Below, piece by piece: positions 49,337 to 58,606 of a DNA stretch of 64,000 nt (positions are counted from its first letter, which is position 1; each line of letters opens with the position of its first letter). The translations under genes were made by a program, and so were the position numbers. The notes beneath the pieces are model-generated. The model saw only the letters and a program-made list of their open reading frames with translations, was not told where the DNA came from and searched no databases. Origin of the DNA: an uncultured Anaerolineae bacterium (GTDB lineage Bacteria > Chloroflexota > Anaerolineae > J036 > Brachytrichaceae); NCBI GenBank assembly GCA_937959265.1, contig CALGMA010000005.1:1-64000 (forward strand), written 5' to 3'.

Positions 49337-50350
49337 ATGGAATACCGACCCCTTGGACGAACAGGCGTAAAAGTGAGCGTCTTGTGCCTGGGTTGCATGA
49401 TGTTCGGCGGCAAGACCTCACCTGAAGATTCGTACGCCATCATTGACCGCGCGATTGACGCCGGCATCAACTTCCTCGACACGGCTAACGTCTACACGCG
49501 CGGCCGCAGTGAGGAGGTCGTCGGTGAAGCGCTCAAGCGCAACGGCAAGCGCGACCGCATCGTGCTGGCCACGAAGGTTCACGGGGTGATGGCCGACGAT
49601 GACCCCAACATGAGCGGCAACAGCCGCCGGCACATCATCCAGCAGTGTGAAGCGAGCCTGAAACGACTGCAAACGGATTGGATTGACCTGTATCAGATTC
49701 ACCGGCCGCAGTCATCCATTCCAATTGACGAGACACTGCGCGCGCTGGATGACCTGGTGCGCGCGGGCAAGGTGCGCTACATCGGCACGACCACCTTCGC
49801 CGCATGGCAGTTGATGGAGTCGCTGATGGTCTCGCGCGAGCTAGGGTTGAACCGCTTCGTATGCGAGCAGCCGCCATATAACTTACTCGACCGGCGTATC
49901 GAGCGTGAGTTGATCCCCTTCGCGCAGACCTACGGCTTTGGGCTGATCCCCTGGAGTCCGCTGGCCGGCGGCCTGTTGACCGGCAAATACGACCGCAACG
50001 CGCCGCCTCCAGAAGGCACGCGCTTCTTCGACTACAAAGACAATCCCATCCTGTTCCGGCGCTGGAACGATGCGGCGCTGGCCGCGGTGGACGTTTACAA
50101 GGCCTATGTGCAGGAGCGCGGCGGCTGCACGTTGTCGCAGTTCGCGCTGGCCTGGTGCATGCAGCAGCCCGGCATTACCTCGCCCATCATCGGCCCGCGC
50201 ACAATGGAACAACTCGAAGACAACCTGAAGGCGCTGGACGTGAAGATCAGCGACGAAGATCGCGCCAAGGTAGACGCGATCGTGCCCAAGGGGGGCATGG
50301 TCGCGCCGTACTACGAGGCCGACTTCGGGCCGCATCTGTTTCGGGTGTAG
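49337..50350 (+). CDS. Aldo/keto reductase
   Basis: [61 protein letters not shown]. Confidence 0.92.
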   Translation: MEYRPLGRTGVKVSVLCLGCMMFGGKTSPEDSYAIIDRAIDAGINFLDTANVYTRGRSEEVVGEALKRNGKRDRIVLATKVHGVMADDDPNMSGNSRRHIIQQCEASLKRLQTDWIDLYQIHRPQSSIPIDETLRALDDLVRAGKVRYIGTTTFAAWQLMESLMVSRELGLNRFVCEQPPYNLLDRRIERELIPFAQTYGFGLIPWSPLAGGLLTGKYDRNAPPPEGTRFFDYKDNPILFRRWNDAALAAVDVYKAYVQERGGCTLSQFALAWCMQQPGITSPIIGPRTMEQLEDNLKALDVKISDEDRAKVDAIVPKGGMVAPYYEADFGPHLFRV

Positions 50351-50400
50351 CGGTGCGCCCAATATACCTGGATGCCGCTGCGTATGTGTGAGTGAACACT

Positions 50401-50449
50401 GGATGCCCGCTCCCCGCCTTCGCGGGGACAGGCTTCGCGGGCATGACGT
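50401..50449. repeat. REP-like nested palindrome, left of GIY-YIG gene
   Basis: GGATGCCCGC...CCCCGCCTTCGCGGGG...GCGGGCATGACG. Confidence 0.75.
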
Positions 50450-50464
50450 GCCTGCGCCCACACC

Positions 50465-50764
50465 CTAGACGACATCGTCATACAGGTCTCGCCAATCTGG
50501 GTTGTGCTCCTCGATCAGTTTCAGCTTCCACGCGCGATTCCATTTCTTCATCTGTTTCTCGCGCGTGATGGCGTCAACCATGCTGGCGTGCAGCTCGCAA
50601 TAGACGAGCATGTGCACGCCGCACTTCCTGGTGAACCCTTCGACTAAGTCGTTCTTGTGCTCCCAGACTCGCTGGTGAAGGTTGCTGGTGACGCCGATAT
50701 ACAACGTTCCGTTACGGCGGCTGGCGAGGATGTAGACGGCAGGTTGTTTCACGAGCGCCCTCAC
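50465..50764 (-). CDS. GIY-YIG nuclease superfamily protein
   Basis: AVYILASRRNGTLYIGVTSNLHQRVWEHKN; 99 aa. Confidence 0.92.
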   Translation of the reverse strand: MRALVKQPAVYILASRRNGTLYIGVTSNLHQRVWEHKNDLVEGFTRKCGVHMLVYCELHASMVDAITREKQMKKWNRAWKLKLIEEHNPDWRDLYDDVV

Positions 50765-50831
50765 GGCGAGGATACGTCACGATTGCGATGCCTACCTTTG
50801 CGGGGTCGGAGAATGACTATGCCGTAGGGCT

Positions 50832-50881
50832 GGATTCCCGCCTGCGCGGGAATGACGAACAAACGCGCGCGGGAATGACGG
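50832..50881. repeat. REP-like palindrome and partial copy, right of GIY-YIG gene
   Basis: GGATTCCCGCCTGCGCGGGAATGACG at 50832-50857, second partial CGCGCGCGGGAATGACGG to 50881. Confidence 0.8.
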
Positions 50882-50902
50882 GCCTACCACCTATGGTGAC
50901 TC

Positions 50903-50935
50903 AGCGCCTAACGTGCTCCGAGCGCGTTAGGTGCT
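50903..50935. promoter_or_regulatory. Palindrome upstream of aceB (possible operator)
   Basis: AGCGCCTAACG-N11-CGTTAGGTGCT, one G-T wobble. Confidence 0.45.
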
Positions 50936-50968
50936 GTCTGCAGCTGCTTAGACGCTAAAATCCCCGCC

Positions 50969-52582
50969 ATGACCCCGAACATCACTGCATCCGCCGGCGT
51001 CGAAGTCCGCCTAACTGGCGAGATGCTCCCCGACTTCGGCGACGTGCTGACCACCGACGCGCTGGCCTTCGTCGCCGATCTGCACCGTGCCTTCAACCCG
51101 CGTCGCAAAGCCTTGCTCGCTGCGCGCGCCGAACGCCAAGCGCGCATTGACGCGGGCGAACGGCCTGACTTCCCGCCCGAGACGAAGCCCGTCCGCGAGG
51201 GCAATTGGCAGGTGGCGCCCATCCCTGCGCCGTTACAAAAGCGCCACGTCGAGATCACCGGCCCGACCGACCGCAAGATGGTGATCAACGCGCTGAACAG
51301 CGGCGCCGACATGTTCATGGCCGACTTCGAGGATGCCAACTCACCCACCTTCGCCAACATGGTGCAAGGTCACCTCAACCTGCGCGACGCCATCGAGCGC
51401 ACCATCACGTTCGATAGCCCCGACGGCCGGCGCTACCGGCTCAACGACCGCGTGGCCACGCTGCTGGTGCGCCCGCGCGGCTGGCACCTGGTGGAGAAGC
51501 ACGTGTGGGTGGACGGCGAACCGATCAGCGCATCGCTGTTCGACTTCGGCCTGTACTTCTTCCACAATGCCCGTCGGCTGCTGAGCAAGGGCTACGGTCC
51601 ATACTTCTACCTGCCCAAGCTGGAGAGCCATCTGGAGGCGCGGTTGTGGAACGATGTCTTCAATGCAGCCCAGGATGCGCTCGGCCTGCCGCGCGGGACG
51701 ATCAAAGCCACCGTGCTCATTGAGACGATCCTGGCTGCGTTCGAGATGGAGGAAATTCTGTACGAGCTGCGCGAGCATATCGCCGGGCTGAACGCCGGCC
51801 GGTGGGACTATATCTTCAGCGTCATCAAGAAGTTTCGCAAGCACGATGTGCTGTTGCCCGATCGCGCTCAGGTGACGATGACTGTGCCGTTCATGCGCGC
51901 CTACACCGAGTTGCTGGTGCGCACTTGCCACAAGCGCGGTGCGCATGCCATCGGCGGCATGGCGGCATTCATCCCCAGTCGCAAAGACCCAGAGGTGAAC
52001 GCCGTGGCGCTGGCGAAGGTGCGCGAGGACAAGCTGCGCGAGAGCAACGACGGCTTTGACGGCACATGGGTGGCGCACCCCGACTTGGTGCCTGTGGCCA
52101 AAGCGGTATTCGACGAGAAGCTGGGTGATCAGCCACACCAGAAGGGTCGCCTGCGCGAAGATGTGCAGGTGACCGGCGCGCAGTTGATTGACTTTCACGT
52201 GCCAGGTGGGACGATCACCGAGGCCGGCATGCGCAACAACATCAGCGTGGCGATCCAGTACATCGAGGCGTGGCTGCGCGGCAACGGCGCGGTGGCCATC
52301 TTCAACTTGATGGAGGACGCCGCCACGGCCGAGATCGCTCGCGCGCAGTTGTGGCAGTGGACTTTCAGCCCGCGCGGCATCCTGAATGATGGTCGCAAGG
52401 TGACGCTGGAGCTGTACCGGCAACTCGCCGATGAGGAGATGGAGAAGATTCGCGCAGCCTGGGGCGACGCTAACTACGCCCGCAGCCGGATCGCCGAGGC
52501 GCGCGCGGTCGTGGACACGCTGATTGCGTCCCCTGAGTTCACGGAGTTCTTGACGCTGAAAGCGTATGAACAGCTTGCGTAA
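50969..52582 (+). CDS. aceB: Malate synthase A
   Basis: [70 protein letters not shown]. Confidence 0.95.
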   Translation: MTPNITASAGVEVRLTGEMLPDFGDVLTTDALAFVADLHRAFNPRRKALLAARAERQARIDAGERPDFPPETKPVREGNWQVAPIPAPLQKRHVEITGPTDRKMVINALNSGADMFMADFEDANSPTFANMVQGHLNLRDAIERTITFDSPDGRRYRLNDRVATLLVRPRGWHLVEKHVWVDGEPISASLFDFGLYFFHNARRLLSKGYGPYFYLPKLESHLEARLWNDVFNAAQDALGLPRGTIKATVLIETILAAFEMEEILYELREHIAGLNAGRWDYIFSVIKKFRKHDVLLPDRAQVTMTVPFMRAYTELLVRTCHKRGAHAIGGMAAFIPSRKDPEVNAVALAKVREDKLRESNDGFDGTWVAHPDLVPVAKAVFDEKLGDQPHQKGRLREDVQVTGAQLIDFHVPGGTITEAGMRNNISVAIQYIEAWLRGNGAVAIFNLMEDAATAEIARAQLWQWTFSPRGILNDGRKVTLELYRQLADEEMEKIRAAWGDANYARSRIAEARAVVDTLIASPEFTEFLTLKAYEQLA

Positions 52583-52680
52583 GCCGACCAAGCGCAGGTG
52601 GGTAGGCGAAGGCATTACCTTCGCCTACCTGGTGGACATTCCCACACAGGCGCTTAGCGCGACTTGAACCAGCGGTAGTA

Positions 52681-53931
52681 TCAGCATGCGCGCCCCTTCA
52701 TCTCCGGCACGAGGATCAAGGATGCGACCAGGATGAGCGCGGCACACATCAGCGCGATGGCGCCGATGTCCAACGTCTGCGTTAGCTGAAAGGCCAGGAT
52801 CGGCGCCGCAATCCCGCGCACGCCGGTGAAGAACGTGTGAACGCTCATGTATTCGGCCACGCGATCTCCCGGCGCGAACTTGGTCACCCATAGGCTCCAG
52901 GCAATCTCGCCGCCGGCGTTCGACGCGCCGAAGATGGCCGCGCCGGCGGCCAGGCCGAACGCGCCAACGCCCGTGAAGAACGACGCGATGCCCAGCGCGA
53001 ATCCAACGTTCAGGATGATGCGCAGCAGAAAGAAGTTCATCCGGTCGAACAGTCGGCCCCACAGCGGCGTGAGCGTCAGCCGGGCCACGCTTGGGATCAT
53101 GACCGTGTAGAGGGCAATCTGCTGCGGGTCGAGCGCTAGGCCGTACTTCGGATTGGCCAGAAACTCGACGCGCAGCGGCCACATCATCAGATTGGCGAAG
53201 CCCATCAGCATCCATGATGCCAGCGTCCAGCGCAGCGTCCGGTCGGTGCGCAGGATTCTGAGTGAGTCAAACGCGCCGAAGAACGCGTCTCGTGAGACGA
53301 TGCCTAGGCGGGCGGAGGCATCGCTGCGCGGTTCGGCCGGCGTGTGGCGCAGCGCGCGCGATGGGATGTGGGACAGGCAGTAGGCAGCAGCGGCGAAGGC
53401 GATTGCAAATGCTGCCAACAGCCAGCGGAAGAGCGCTAGATCGGTAGTCAGCAGTCGCCCGGCCAACTCGGCGAAGGCCGCCGCTGCGGCCACACGGATG
53501 ACGAAGGTGCGCGCGACGTATCGGCCGCGCTCCCGTGGGGCGTAGTTCTCCTGGTAGGTTGCCGTCAGGAGCGGGATGATGGCGTTGGCTGCGCCGATGG
53601 CGATCACCGTTGCGATCACTAACACCGCGAGCGTCGGCAAAGCAGCGGCGCACAGCATCGCCAGCGCCCCGCCGGCCATCATCCATGCTGCGACGCGCAT
53701 GATCGGCTGGCCGGAGCGTTCTACCCACGGCACCAACCACAATGAAAGCAGCAAACCGATGTTGCCGGCGGCGGCAATCAGCGACTTTGGCGTTGGGCCG
53801 GCATCGAAGGCCTTGACGGCGATCAGCAGCAGAAAGGTGGTGCTGGCGGTCTCGATGAAGCCCTGGGGGATGGCGCGCAGCCGGTCGTAGCGATAGGTGA
53901 GCCGCGCGCGCGCGAGTGCGGAGGCAGTCAA
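52681..53931 (-). CDS. MFS transporter
   Basis: Many TM helices; full ORF extends to 54045 but overlaps the upstream aldolase gene, so TTG at 53931 proposed. Confidence 0.78.
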   Translation of the reverse strand: MTASALARARLTYRYDRLRAIPQGFIETASTTFLLLIAVKAFDAGPTPKSLIAAAGNIGLLLSLWLVPWVERSGQPIMRVAAWMMAGGALAMLCAAALPTLAVLVIATVIAIGAANAIIPLLTATYQENYAPRERGRYVARTFVIRVAAAAAFAELAGRLLTTDLALFRWLLAAFAIAFAAAAYCLSHIPSRALRHTPAEPRSDASARLGIVSRDAFFGAFDSLRILRTDRTLRWTLASWMLMGFANLMMWPLRVEFLANPKYGLALDPQQIALYTVMIPSVARLTLTPLWGRLFDRMNFFLLRIILNVGFALGIASFFTGVGAFGLAAGAAIFGASNAGGEIAWSLWVTKFAPGDRVAEYMSVHTFFTGVRGIAAPILAFQLTQTLDIGAIALMCAALILVASLILVPEMKGRAC

Positions 53932-53947
53932 TGCGGCCGGTCGCTCC

Positions 53948-54598
53948 CTAGATCGCTCGAACCCCTTGCGGCTCGAGCGCCAGCGCGCGCGCCAACCGAC
54001 GCGCGCGTTCGCCGAGCGCCTCGATGCCGCCGGCTTGCTTGACATACTCGCCGATAAGCTGGCTGCCCATCCCGACGGCGACGGCGCCGGCCTTGATGTA
54101 TTCGGCGGCGTTGTCCAGCGACACGCCGCCGGTGGCGACGAATGGCACGTGGTTCAACGGCGCGCGCACGGCCTTGAAGTAGCCCAGCTCCGCCGGGAAG
54201 AGCTTGATCAAGTGCGCGCCCAGCTCGACGGCGTTCATGATCTCGGTGGGCGTATATGCGCCGGGGATCACGCAGATGTCGCGCTCGACGCAGATCGCAA
54301 CCACGCGCGGGTTGGTGTTCGGCGCGACGATGAACTGCGCGCCGGCGCTGATGGCCTCGAACGCCTGAGACTCGTTCAGCACCGTGCCCGCGCCGATTAA
54401 GAACCGGTCGTCCAGCTCGTCTTTCATTTCGTGCAGGCCATTGAGAGCGCCGGGCGAGTTCAGGGTCACTTCGATCGCAGTGATGCCGGCGTCCGCCAGC
54501 GCGCGCGCGATCTGCCGGAAGTATCCGGTGTAGTCACCGCGCAGGATGGCGATGACGCGCCCGGCCTCGATCAGGGATTTGGCGTGTTGCGCATTCAC
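53948..54598 (-). CDS. eda: KDPG/KHG-type aldolase (2-dehydro-3-deoxy-phosphogluconate aldolase family)
   Basis: VIAILRGDY, AGITAIEVTLNSPGAL, IGAGTVLNESQA, FIVAPNTNPRVV, IPGAYTPTEIMNA, FVATGGVSLDN. Confidence 0.88.
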   Translation of the reverse strand: MNAQHAKSLIEAGRVIAILRGDYTGYFRQIARALADAGITAIEVTLNSPGALNGLHEMKDELDDRFLIGAGTVLNESQAFEAISAGAQFIVAPNTNPRVVAICVERDICVIPGAYTPTEIMNAVELGAHLIKLFPAELGYFKAVRAPLNHVPFVATGGVSLDNAAEYIKAGAVAVGMGSQLIGEYVKQAGGIEALGERARRLARALALEPQGVRAI

Positions 54599-54653
54599 GG
54601 CGCTAAGGATACACCCGCCGCGCGAGCGTTAGCGGTTTTTGGCGAATGGTGAT

Positions 54654-57050
54654 TCATGCGGTTTGCCGGAGCGTGCCCGTGGTGGGTTGAGGCATTGAGC
54701 GCGACGCGATAGATAGGCTGACTTTTGCCGGCTCGCTCGATGCCGGCGGTTGCAGGTCGCCATCGAGCAGCACGCGCTCTAAGCTCATCGGCAACGCGCG
54801 CACCCGTCGGCCGGTCGCATGGGCGATAGCGTTTGCAATCGCGGGCGCTGTGGGCACCATCGCCGGCTCGGCGATGTTCTTGGCGCCATAAGGCCCATGC
54901 GAGTAAGCCGACTCCACAAACTGCACGGTGATCTCAGGCACATCCATCGAGGATGGGATCAGGTAAGTGTCGAAGTTCGTCTGCTGGATATACCCGTCGC
55001 GGTAAGCGATCTGCTCGGTGAGGGCGTAGCCCAATCCTTGGGCAATGCCGCCATAGAGCTGGCCGTATGCGCCTTCGGGGAAGATCACTTTGCCCACGTC
55101 GTGCACCGCCCATAGGTGCAGGACGCGGACGCTGCCGGTGTGCATGTCCACTTCCACTTCGGCAATCTGCGCGCCATACACATAGGCCATATAAGGAGTG
55201 CCTCGCCCCTGATGATGATCCCAGTGGATCTTGGGAGCTTCCCATTTGCCGTGCGCCGATAGGATCAGGCCCATTTCCCGCGCGTGGTCTACCACGCGCT
55301 CCCAAGCGACCGGTTCTTCGTCGGGGCCGATGTAGTGCTCTCCGACGCGGATCAACTGCTGTGGTTCGCAGCGCAGCAAACTGGCGGCAGCGATGTCGAG
55401 GGTGTGGCGCAGGTTGCGCGCGGCGATGCGCATGGCATTGCCGCCCAGCACGGTGGTTCGGCTGGCTACGGTAGGGCCGGACTCAATGGCAGTGTTGGTA
55501 TCCGGGCGCTGAATGTGGATGCGCTCCGGCCGAACCCCCAGCTCCTCTGCCGCGATCAAGGTGAAGACGGTGCGTGAGCCGGTGCCGTAATCGGTGAGGC
55601 CGGAGATCAGCTCGACGGAGTAATCGGGCAGCACGCTGGCGGTGGCGCTGGCGTAATCAGCGCCCTCCGCGCCCAACGACATGCCGTGATACATGATGGC
55701 GACGCCGGTGCCGCGTCGCTTGTCCGTGTCCGTCTGTCGGCTATATGCGGCGCGCTTGCGATCCCAGTCGCTGATCTGCCGCGCGGTGGTCAAGCACTCG
55801 ATAAGCCCAACCGATTCGTTGAGCTGTTGACCGTGCACCGTCTCGTCGCCCAAGCGCAGGCAGTTCTTCAAGCGCAGGTCAATCGGGTCCACGCCCAGCA
55901 TGTCGGCCAACTCATCCACGGTCTGCTCGATGGCGAAGCACACTTCGGGGTTGCCGAACCCACGAAATGCGCCTGCATAGCCGTTGTTGGTGTACACGCA
56001 GTACACATCCACGTCGCAGGCGTCGTAGCGATACGCGCCCATGGCGTGGATGCTGGCGCGCCAGGCGGTGAAGGGCGTCTCGGAGGCATAGGCGCCTGAA
56101 TCAATGATGCCGCGGAAATAGCAGGCGCGCAGCGTGCCGTCACGGTTGGCCCCCAAGCGCACGCGCATGTGCATCGCGTCGCGCTTGTAGCTGGCCACTA
56201 GGCTCTCCTCACGCGAGAGGATCATGCGCACCGGCCGACCGGTGATGAGCGCGAGCTTAGCCGACTGCGCCGAGCTTTCATAGACGATGTCGTCTTTCCC
56301 GCCGAATGAGCCGCCCACCGTGGGTTGGATGACGCGCACCAGGTTGCGCGGCAGGCCAAGCGTCATTGCAAGGTTGCCTTGATTGATGAAGGGGCTTTGG
56401 TTGGGCGCATAGACCACCACGCCGCCTTCCGGCGTGGGGATGGCCAGCACGCCCTCCGGCTCGATGTAGGCGTGTTCCTGCCAATCGGTGAAGTAGCATC
56501 GCTCAAGCACGATCGGACATTGGGCAAGTTCGGCCTCGGCGTTCCCTTTGCGCACGCGCATGTGGTCGCTTTTGAGGTTGGGGTGCCGGCCGTCGCTGCG
56601 GTCGGGGCCGACCTGTGGGGCGTCGGGGTCGAGCGCGCGCTCGGCGTCAAACAAGGTGGGCAAAGGCGCCAGCTCGCACACAATGGCCTGGACGCCGGCC
56701 ATCGCGGCCTCCGGCGTATCTGCCGCCACGGCGGCGATCGCTTCCCCCACGTAGCGCACTTTTTGATACGCCAGCATGTACTTGTCTTTGACCGGGAAGC
56801 CATACAGACCGTGATCCACGAAGTCATCGCTGGTAATCACTGCGCGCACGCCGGGCACGCTCAACGCCGGCGTAGGGTCTAGTTTGACGATGCGGGCATG
56901 CGGCAGGGTGCTGCGCAAGCAGCGCGCGTGCAACATGCCCGGCAAGCGGTAATCGGCGATGTACTTGGCGCGGCCCGTGACTTTATCCAGCGCGTCTACG
57001 CGCCGCGCGGGGCGTCCCACGTATTCCAGCGATTGAGTGAGATGGCTCAT
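54654..57050 (-). CDS. Xanthine dehydrogenase family molybdopterin-binding subunit (L)
   Basis: RVDALDKVTGRAKYIADYRLPGMLHARCLRS, GGSFGGKDD, YAGAFRGFGNPE, AKNIAEPAMVPTAPAIANAI. Confidence 0.93.
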   Translation of the reverse strand: MSHLTQSLEYVGRPARRVDALDKVTGRAKYIADYRLPGMLHARCLRSTLPHARIVKLDPTPALSVPGVRAVITSDDFVDHGLYGFPVKDKYMLAYQKVRYVGEAIAAVAADTPEAAMAGVQAIVCELAPLPTLFDAERALDPDAPQVGPDRSDGRHPNLKSDHMRVRKGNAEAELAQCPIVLERCYFTDWQEHAYIEPEGVLAIPTPEGGVVVYAPNQSPFINQGNLAMTLGLPRNLVRVIQPTVGGSFGGKDDIVYESSAQSAKLALITGRPVRMILSREESLVASYKRDAMHMRVRLGANRDGTLRACYFRGIIDSGAYASETPFTAWRASIHAMGAYRYDACDVDVYCVYTNNGYAGAFRGFGNPEVCFAIEQTVDELADMLGVDPIDLRLKNCLRLGDETVHGQQLNESVGLIECLTTARQISDWDRKRAAYSRQTDTDKRRGTGVAIMYHGMSLGAEGADYASATASVLPDYSVELISGLTDYGTGSRTVFTLIAAEELGVRPERIHIQRPDTNTAIESGPTVASRTTVLGGNAMRIAARNLRHTLDIAAASLLRCEPQQLIRVGEHYIGPDEEPVAWERVVDHAREMGLILSAHGKWEAPKIHWDHHQGRGTPYMAYVYGAQIAEVEVDMHTGSVRVLHLWAVHDVGKVIFPEGAYGQLYGGIAQGLGYALTEQIAYRDGYIQQTNFDTYLIPSSMDVPEITVQFVESAYSHGPYGAKNIAEPAMVPTAPAIANAIAHATGRRVRALPMSLERVLLDGDLQPPASSEPAKVSLSIASRSMPQPTTGTLRQTA

Positions 57051-57523
57051 TGCTGCTTCCCTCGTCTTTGCTTTGCTGTTGCTTCTATCGCGTCTACGAT
57101 CTGTTGGTAACCGGTGCATCGGCATAAGTTGCCGGCCAACGCCAGCCGAATCTGCTCTCGCGTCGGCGCGGCATTTTGCATCAGAAGCGCCTCGCCCGCC
57201 ATGATCATGCCGGGGATGCAGATGCCACATTGCACGCCGCCGTAGTCAATGAAGTTCTGCTGTAGGTCGTTGGGGCCGCCGTCGTCGGCGCGAACGCCCT
57301 CGATAGTCACGACCTGGCTGCCGTCCGCCTGCGGCGCCAGCACCAAACAACTATTCACGAGCCGGCCATCCATGATGACGGCGCATGCGCCGCATTCGCC
57401 AATCGCGCAACCCTCCTTCGCGCCGGTGAGGTTGAGGTAGTCTCGCAACAAGTCGAGCAGGGTAATGTCGGGCGGCGCTTCTACTGTCACAAATTCGTCA
57501 TTGACGGTCAGTTGAATATGCAC
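57047..57523 (-). CDS. (2Fe-2S)-binding subunit (S) of Mo-hydroxylase
   Basis: GCAIGECGACAVIMDGRLVNSC and QCGICIPGMIMAGEALL...NLCRCTGYQQIVDAI; ATGA overlap with L subunit. Confidence 0.94.
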   Translation of the reverse strand: MHIQLTVNDEFVTVEAPPDITLLDLLRDYLNLTGAKEGCAIGECGACAVIMDGRLVNSCLVLAPQADGSQVVTIEGVRADDGGPNDLQQNFIDYGGVQCGICIPGMIMAGEALLMQNAAPTREQIRLALAGNLCRCTGYQQIVDAIEATAKQRRGKQQ

Positions 57524-57526
57524 GGG

Positions 57527-58390
57527 TTACTCCTCCAATTGAAAGGTGCGGCGCAGGGCGCGCGCGACCAGACCGCGCAAGGCAATCGCGTCATAGTTTG
57601 TAGACCAGTGTTGCCCGGCGATCTCGATCATGACTTGGGCAGCTTTGGCGCCGGCCTTTGCGCACAGCGCTGCATCGGGGCGTTCCCCGATCAGCAGGTT
57701 TTCGACTTCGATGCAACGTTGCGGGCGAGGGAATACCACGCCGGGCGCGACGCGCGCGAACTGAATGCGGCCCTCCTGGCTGAGCGCTCCCGCCGTCGCT
57801 ACACTGATTCGGGCGAGGGTGGGCGCGTTGCGCGGGCCGACCTTAAGGAACACCGAGCGGGCGCCGCTTGGCAACACCGGAAAGCTGAAGTGCGTAATAA
57901 GCTCGTTGGGCTGAAGCGTTGTTTGGCGCTGCCCGGACACGAGTTCGACGACGGGCACGGCGCGCGCGCCGTCTGGCCCGCGCACATGCGCCGTCGCGTC
58001 CAAGCAGACCAGCGGCGGGATGCCATCCGCGCAGCGCGCGGCGTTCGCAATGTTGCCGCCCAGGGTGGCCGCATTGGCAATGGCCGGCCCGCCCACCGTG
58101 CGCGATGCCTCAACTAAACAAGCGGCGTGGGCATTCAGCAGTTCGCTCTCCAAGATCTCGGTGTAGGTCACCGCGGCGCCGATATAAATCTCATCGCCGC
58201 GCCGTTCAATGACTTTCATCTCCGGCACGCGGCTCACATCCACCAGGCGTTGAAACATGATCGGGGCGCGGCGCGCCTGCACAAGAATGTCTGTGCCGCC
58301 TGCTAAAAGCCGGCTGACGTAGCGCGGGTCGCTCAGTAAGCCGATCGCTTCCTTGATGGAATGAGCGCGGACGTAGTCAAACATAGGCAT
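57527..58390 (-). CDS. FAD-binding subunit (M) of Mo-hydroxylase
   Basis: SRLLAGGTDILVQARR, AIANAATLGGNIANAARCADG. Confidence 0.92.
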   Translation of the reverse strand: MPMFDYVRAHSIKEAIGLLSDPRYVSRLLAGGTDILVQARRAPIMFQRLVDVSRVPEMKVIERRGDEIYIGAAVTYTEILESELLNAHAACLVEASRTVGGPAIANAATLGGNIANAARCADGIPPLVCLDATAHVRGPDGARAVPVVELVSGQRQTTLQPNELITHFSFPVLPSGARSVFLKVGPRNAPTLARISVATAGALSQEGRIQFARVAPGVVFPRPQRCIEVENLLIGERPDAALCAKAGAKAAQVMIEIAGQHWSTNYDAIALRGLVARALRRTFQLEE

Positions 58391-58606
58391 GTTGCTTGCT
58401 CCTCGCGGGTTACAGTCGGCAGCGATGGCTTGTGGGCGGCACGCTGCTTGGGATGTGGACTGCGCATTGCTCAGAATGCTGCGCGCGATTCTACACAATG
58501 GGCTGCGCTCAACCGCAAGCACGGGTTCGGTCATGGATTCGGCGTGTTGTGCATTCATGGAATCGCGTATATGCTCATTTGTAAATCTCTGATCGCGTTT
58601 ATTACC

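Noticed and set aside
51341-52615. 424-aa minus-strand ORF antisense to malate synthase
   Set aside because: No family motif; the sense frame is unmistakable AceB
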